A DNA stretch of 27,888 nucleotides from Prevotellaceae bacterium UBA1746. Lineage in GTDB: Bacteria; Bacteroidota; Bacteroidia; Bacteroidales; Bacteroidaceae. Both the position numbers and the translations under genes were made by a program. Positions 25,065 to 27,888 of this stretch are shown in pieces (within the stretch, counting starts at the first letter, position 1; every line of letters starts with the position of its first letter). Under the pieces are notes generated by a model that worked only from the letters and a program-made list of their open reading frames with translations, searched no databases and had not been told where the DNA came from. Location of the stretch: the NCBI GenBank assembly GCA_905369775.1, contig CAJPJR010000026.1:1-27888 (forward strand), given 5' to 3'.

Positions 25065-26201
25065 TTAAGTTAGTGAACCACCGATTTCCATCGGCCACAA
25101 AGCAATACATCGGTGGCCGTCTGCTCCATTCGGCATCGGGAGCGGCCACAAGTTCCCGGGATATTTTCGTCCCCCCTCACACAAAGAAGAGGCCACGCCC
25201 GCCACACTGATGAGTGCGCCGAGCACTTCGCGGCGCGTCACGCGCTGGCCGAAGAGCACATGCGCCGGCCAGAGGATGAGCACGGGCGAGAGCGACATGA
25301 TCGTCATCGCCACCCCCGTCGAGGTGTATTGCGTGGCCATGAGCGAGAGCGACACCCCCACAAAGGGGCCGAACACCACCGTGGCCGCCATGAGCAGCCA
25401 ACCGCGGCCGTCGGTGCAGGCACGGCGCAGCGCCCCGCCCTTGCCCGCCAAGAAGAGAATGAGCAGAAAGCCCGGCAACCCCGCCACAGCACGCATCTGC
25501 GTGGCCGCAAACGGCAGGAGCCAGCGCAGGTGCTCGGCCGCAGCCGGTGCCGTCGAGGCCGCCCCATGCGCCCAGTCCGCCGCATAGTGGTGGAGCCCCA
25601 CGGCCGAGAGCGTCAGCCCCAAGCCCTGCCCCACTCCCGCACCGATGCCCAGCAGCACGCCGCGCGTCGGGAGATTGAGGCGCACTTTGCGCCGGCGCCG
25701 CCCCTCGTTCTCCCCTTCGGGCGCCCCGCGGCCGAGAATCGACACCGCAATGCCCGTGGTCGTCACCGCCATGCCCGCCACGGCCTGCGCCGAGAGCTGC
25801 TCGCCCAGCAAGAGCCACCCCGCCACGGCCGAAACCGCCGGCGCGAGGGTCATGAAGAGTTGACCGAAGCGCGAACCGATGAGCAAATAGGCGTTGAACA
25901 GGCAATAGTCGCCGAACACATAGCCCACCAGCCCCGAAGCCAAGAGCCAGCCCCAGGTGGTGGCATCGGCCCGCGGCGGGAGGGGCGAACCGGTGCAGAC
26001 CCACAGCAGCGCGCCGATGAAGAGCAACGAGAGCACCATGCGCAGCACGTTCACCACGTGCGCACCGAGACGACGGCTCACCGTTTCGCTCAGCAGGGCG
26101 CACACCGTCCAGGAGACGGCCACCGCCAGGGCAATCGTCTGGCCGAGATAACCGCCGTGGGCAGCAGGGAGCGAAGAAAGGAGGGAGGAAAAGGCATTCA
26201 T
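25065..26201 (-). CDS. EamA/DMT-family transporter with apparent C-terminal frameshift
   Basis: This 378-residue inner-membrane protein has about ten hydrophobic segments and the duplicated EamA layout (GYVFGDYCLFNAYLLIGSRF and LAPAVSAVAGWLLLGEQLSA in the first half; TIMSLSPVLILWPAHVLFGQ in the second). It probably exports or imports a metabolite; the substrate is unknown. After VAGVA (about residue 337) the frame continues into some 41 non-membrane residues. One added base near 25191 would instead give VAGVALFFV and a stop at 25177-25179, the normal ending of this family. So the last part looks frameshifted, by mutation or sequencing error. The transporter core is intact. The start at 26201 gives a sensible N-terminus before the first membrane helix. 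Confidence 0.85.
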   Translation of the reverse strand: MNAFSSLLSSLPAAHGGYLGQTIALAVAVSWTVCALLSETVSRRLGAHVVNVLRMVLSLLFIGALLWVCTGSPLPPRADATTWGWLLASGLVGYVFGDYCLFNAYLLIGSRFGQLFMTLAPAVSAVAGWLLLGEQLSAQAVAGMAVTTTGIAVSILGRGAPEGENEGRRRRKVRLNLPTRGVLLGIGAGVGQGLGLTLSAVGLHHYAADWAHGAASTAPAAAEHLRWLLPFAATQMRAVAGLPGFLLILFLAGKGGALRRACTDGRGWLLMAATVVFGPFVGVSLSLMATQYTSTGVAMTIMSLSPVLILWPAHVLFGQRVTRREVLGALISVAGVASSLCEGGRKYPGNLWPLPMPNGADGHRCIALWPMEIGGSLT

Positions 26202-26337
26202 AGTCGGGGGAATATCAGCCTCACGGCCGTTTTAAGGTGACAGGCGAGGGGGGGAGGGTCTCGTCGCATTGGGGCGGCCGGTCGGAGCGGTGAAACCGAA
26301 AGGCGGCGCCGCTCGGGGGCATGTCCCGTTTGCGGAG

Positions 26338-26345
26338 CAAAGTTA
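26338..26345 (-). promoter_or_regulatory. possible -7 box of the transporter gene
   Basis: On the minus strand this reads TAACTTTG, a full match to TAnnTTTG, about 137 bases upstream of the transporter start. No good -33 box lies at the right distance, so support is limited. Confidence 0.45.
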
Positions 26346-26552
26346 CGAAATCCTCCGCGATTCTGCCGCCGCCCGCCCGCTTTTTTTGCATCGGCCCACG
26401 GTAGTCCGCCGTGCTCCGCACCTTTGTTCCCGCCGCGCCTCGTGAGGTCGAAAAGTTGCGCGTTTTTCGCCTCCGCCCCCCAGTTTTTTCGTCGTTCGCC
26501 CGCGCTTTTTTCGTTCGGTGGGTGGGTAGCCCCCTCCGCGGGGGTGAAGTGT

Positions 26553-26923
26553 GCTGTCCCTCGCGCGTGCGTATCGCGCCCCCGTCAGCCACTTTTCGTT
26601 TTTTCCCTTCACCGCTTCACCCACCCCGCGCAATGCGCTGACTATCTGACCATTGTGGGTGAAGACTTTGCATTTTCGCCTTCACCTCGATCGACACTTC
26701 CACACGGCGGCCGTTGCCGTGGGCAGCAGGCGCAACGGGTGAGGCGCGAAATTGGCCAATTCCTGCTAACGCTCCGGTGAAGCCGCGGGTGAAGGAAAGG
26801 TGAAGGTGCGCACCCCAAAGTCTTCACCCCTAACGCGGTGGTGCACAACGCATTGCGGCAGGTGGGTGAAGCGGTGAAGGGAAAAAACGAAAACCGACGG
26901 ACACGCGCACGCGCGAGGGCAGC
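26553..26923. repeat. long inverted-repeat element, copy B
   Basis: Two arms mirror each other around a centre near 26740. CCCTCGCGCGTGCG (26558-26571) matches the complement of 26906-26919. A perfect 32-base match joins 26593-26624 (TTTTCGTTTTTTCCCTTCAC onward) with 26862-26893. GCAATGCG (26630-26637) and GGGTGAAGACTTTG (26657-26670) are also mirrored, near 26849-26856 and 26816-26829. A palindrome, AATTGGCCAATT (26750-26761), lies near the middle. At about 370 bases it is larger than copy A (763-1015) but has the same module order. No open frame of interest lies inside. It could be a MITE-like element or form a very long RNA hairpin. Confidence 0.8.
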
Positions 26924-27009
26924 GCTTTCCGTCACCGGGTGCGCCGCCCGTTTTGCAGTTTTGTTCACATTTTGCGCTCGCCGCGCCGTGTGCCAAAAAG
27001 CCGTGCCGC

Positions 27010-27044
27010 TTTGCCGCGCGATTCGCGAAAAAATTGTATCTTCG
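27010..27044 (+). promoter_or_regulatory. possible promoter of hsdS
   Basis: TTTG (27010-27013) is followed after 23 bases by TATCTTCG (27037-27044), one base from the -7 consensus. The spacer is longer than usual. It lies 80 bases upstream of the hsdS start. Confidence 0.4.
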
Positions 27045-27124
27045 CCGTACGCCGCCCGCGTGCTGTTCCCCTGCCGTGCGGACGTTGCTGATTCTTCTTT
27101 TTCACCCTCCCATCTTGCCCCGCC

Positions 27125-27888
27125 ATGCCCTCCGCTTCCTCCGCCCCCACCCTCCCCTTTCTCGAACGCCTCCTCGACGGGGAAAAAGTGGAGTGGAAAA
27201 CGCTCGGGGAGGTGTTTCACACACGTAATGGGTACACTCCGTCAAAAGCAAATGAAGAGTTTTGGACAGATGGTACTATTCCTTGGTTTCGTATGGAAGA
27301 CATTCGAGCCAATGGAAGAATTTTATACGATTCGGCTTTACACATAACGCCCCAAGCCGTAAAACGAAATGGCTTATTCAAAGCCAATTCTATCATTCTT
27401 GCCACTTCTGCCACAATTGGTGAACACGCATTGCTGCTGCAAGATGCCTTAACGAATCAACGCTTCACCAACTTTGAAATCAAAGAGGAGTTGAAGAACA
27501 TTCTACTCCCAAAGTTTGCCTTTTACTATTTCTTCATCATCGACGAATGGTGCAAGAAGCACACAATCATTGGAAACTTCCCTTCCGTCGATACACAGCA
27601 ACTTATGGAACTACACTTCCCCATTCCCCCTCTCCGCGTACAAGCACGCATTGTGGAGATTCTCGACAAGTTCACACAGCTGGAGGCGGAGCTGGAGGCG
27701 GAGCTGGAGGCGCGAAACAAGCAATATGATTTCTATCGAAATCGGTTGCTTGATTTCGCGCTCCGCGATGACCTCAAAGGACAAGTGGAATGGAAAACGC
27801 TCGGGGAAGTGTGTGTACATCTGAGAACTGGGCTTAATCCAAGAAGAAATTTCAAACTCAATACAGAAGATGCGAGTAACTACTATGT
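27125..27888 (+). CDS. hsdS: type I restriction specificity subunit HsdS, 3' truncated by window end
   Basis: The frame from ATG 27125 is open to the window end (254 codons seen). HsdS provides DNA recognition for a type I restriction-modification complex. The first target-recognition domain covers about residues 22-175 (VEWKTLGEVFHTRNGYTPSK; later FPSVDTQQLMELHFPIPPL). A spacer helix follows: RVQARIVEILDKFTQLEAEL, with LEAE LEAE LEAR and then RNKQYDFYRNRLLDF. VEWKTLGEV then returns at about residue 221, opening the second domain. hsdM and hsdR are not in the window. Upstream sequence is GC-rich while the recognition domain is AT-rich, a mosaic typical of exchanged domains. ATG 27125 is the first start after the promoter; its first dozen residues are low-complexity (MPSASSAPTLPF), so a later start is possible. 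Confidence 0.88.
   Translation, partial: MPSASSAPTLPFLERLLDGEKVEWKTLGEVFHTRNGYTPSKANEEFWTDGTIPWFRMEDIRANGRILYDSALHITPQAVKRNGLFKANSIILATSATIGEHALLLQDALTNQRFTNFEIKEELKNILLPKFAFYYFFIIDEWCKKHTIIGNFPSVDTQQLMELHFPIPPLRVQARIVEILDKFTQLEAELEAELEARNKQYDFYRNRLLDFALRDDLKGQVEWKTLGEVCVHLRTGLNPRRNFKLNTEDASNYY
27188..27215 (+). repeat. hsdS internal repeat, first copy
   Basis: These 28 bases, starting GTGGAGTGGAAAACGCTCGG, recur at 27785-27812 with two mismatches, in the same reading frame and 597 bases (199 codons) apart. They encode VEWKTLGEV at the start of each recognition domain. Confidence 0.88.
27680..27715 (+). repeat. 12-bp tandem repeat in the HsdS spacer helix
   Basis: CTGGAGGCGGAG occurs at 27680-27691 and 27692-27703, and a third copy ending GCGCGA at 27704-27715. 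It encodes LEAE, LEAE, LEAR between the two recognition domains, as the TAEL repeats do in EcoR124-type HsdS. Confidence 0.9.
27785..27812 (+). repeat. hsdS internal repeat, second copy
   Basis: This is the second copy of the 28-base repeat (GTGGAATGGAAAACGCTCGG onward), opening the second recognition domain. It differs from 27188-27215 at two positions, both of them third-base-type changes in the GEV and VEW codons. Confidence 0.85.

Larger units (their letters stand above)
26202..27124. other. gene-free region of 0.9 kb before hsdS
   Basis: No convincing gene is present. Frames open on both strands here are GC-rich shadows across the inverted repeat. The stretch holds a possible minus-strand promoter (26338-26345), the long inverted-repeat element (26553-26923) and a possible hsdS promoter (27010-27044). 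Between 26345 and 26550 there are runs of C/G and T, but I cannot assign a role. Confidence 0.55.

Noticed and set aside
25113..26240. 375-residue plus-strand gene opposite the transporter
   Set aside because: It is an Arg/His-rich shadow frame opposite a clear membrane protein.
26642..27220. Minus-strand 192-residue gene and plus-strand 169-residue gene before hsdS
   Set aside because: Both run through the inverted repeat and through the hsdS start in the wrong frame; no conserved motifs are visible.

Overview
The window looks like chromosomal DNA from a Bacteroidales bacterium, probably Prevotellaceae, though the genus is a guess. The pointers are a SusC/SusD pair, a bifunctional fucokinase/GDP-fucose pyrophosphorylase (FKP), an UpxY-type NusG paralog, the rsfS-ftsH-cdsA cluster, and several upstream sites of the Bacteroidetes type (TTTG or TTGG, 19-20 bases, then TAnnTTTG). 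Most coding DNA is GC-rich: one hand-counted line of the susC gene is about 63% G+C. Two stretches are clearly lower in GC: the ATPase/RloB pair and the recognition domains of hsdS.

Layout. 1-243 is the C-terminal end of a helicase-type restriction enzyme (type ISP-like). 244-1347 has no gene; it holds a strong hairpin, a 22-bp tandem repeat array and one copy of a long inverted-repeat element. 1348-4188 is fkp. 4344-7696 is rsfS, ftsH and cdsA, closed by a clear terminator. 7934-12263 is an UpxY/NusG-like antiterminator followed by rmlA, rmlC, rmlD and rmlB (dTDP-L-rhamnose synthesis), again closed by a terminator. 12481-22051 is a glycan-use region: a GH29 alpha-L-fucosidase, a large secreted protein of unknown function with a T9SS-like tail, then susC, susD and a small lipoprotein. 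22462-24435 is a low-GC pair, an AAA15-type ATPase and an RloB protein, resembling the RloAB/AbiL abortive-infection module. A possible gene remnant, a small DUF5053-like gene (minus strand) and an EamA/DMT transporter (minus strand, apparent C-terminal frameshift) follow. 26202-27124 has no gene and carries a second copy of the long inverted-repeat element. The window ends inside a type I restriction specificity gene (hsdS) that starts at 27125.

How the genes fit together. The outer-membrane SusCD pair and the fucosidase would capture fucosylated glycans and release L-fucose. FKP can turn free L-fucose into GDP-fucose for surface glycans. The rml genes make dTDP-rhamnose, another surface-sugar donor, under a probable UpxY-type antiterminator. 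Three separate defence-related loci (the ISP-like enzyme, the ATPase/RloB pair and hsdS) sit at the edges of these housekeeping and surface-sugar blocks. All functional assignments come from reading motifs and gene order; no database search was possible.
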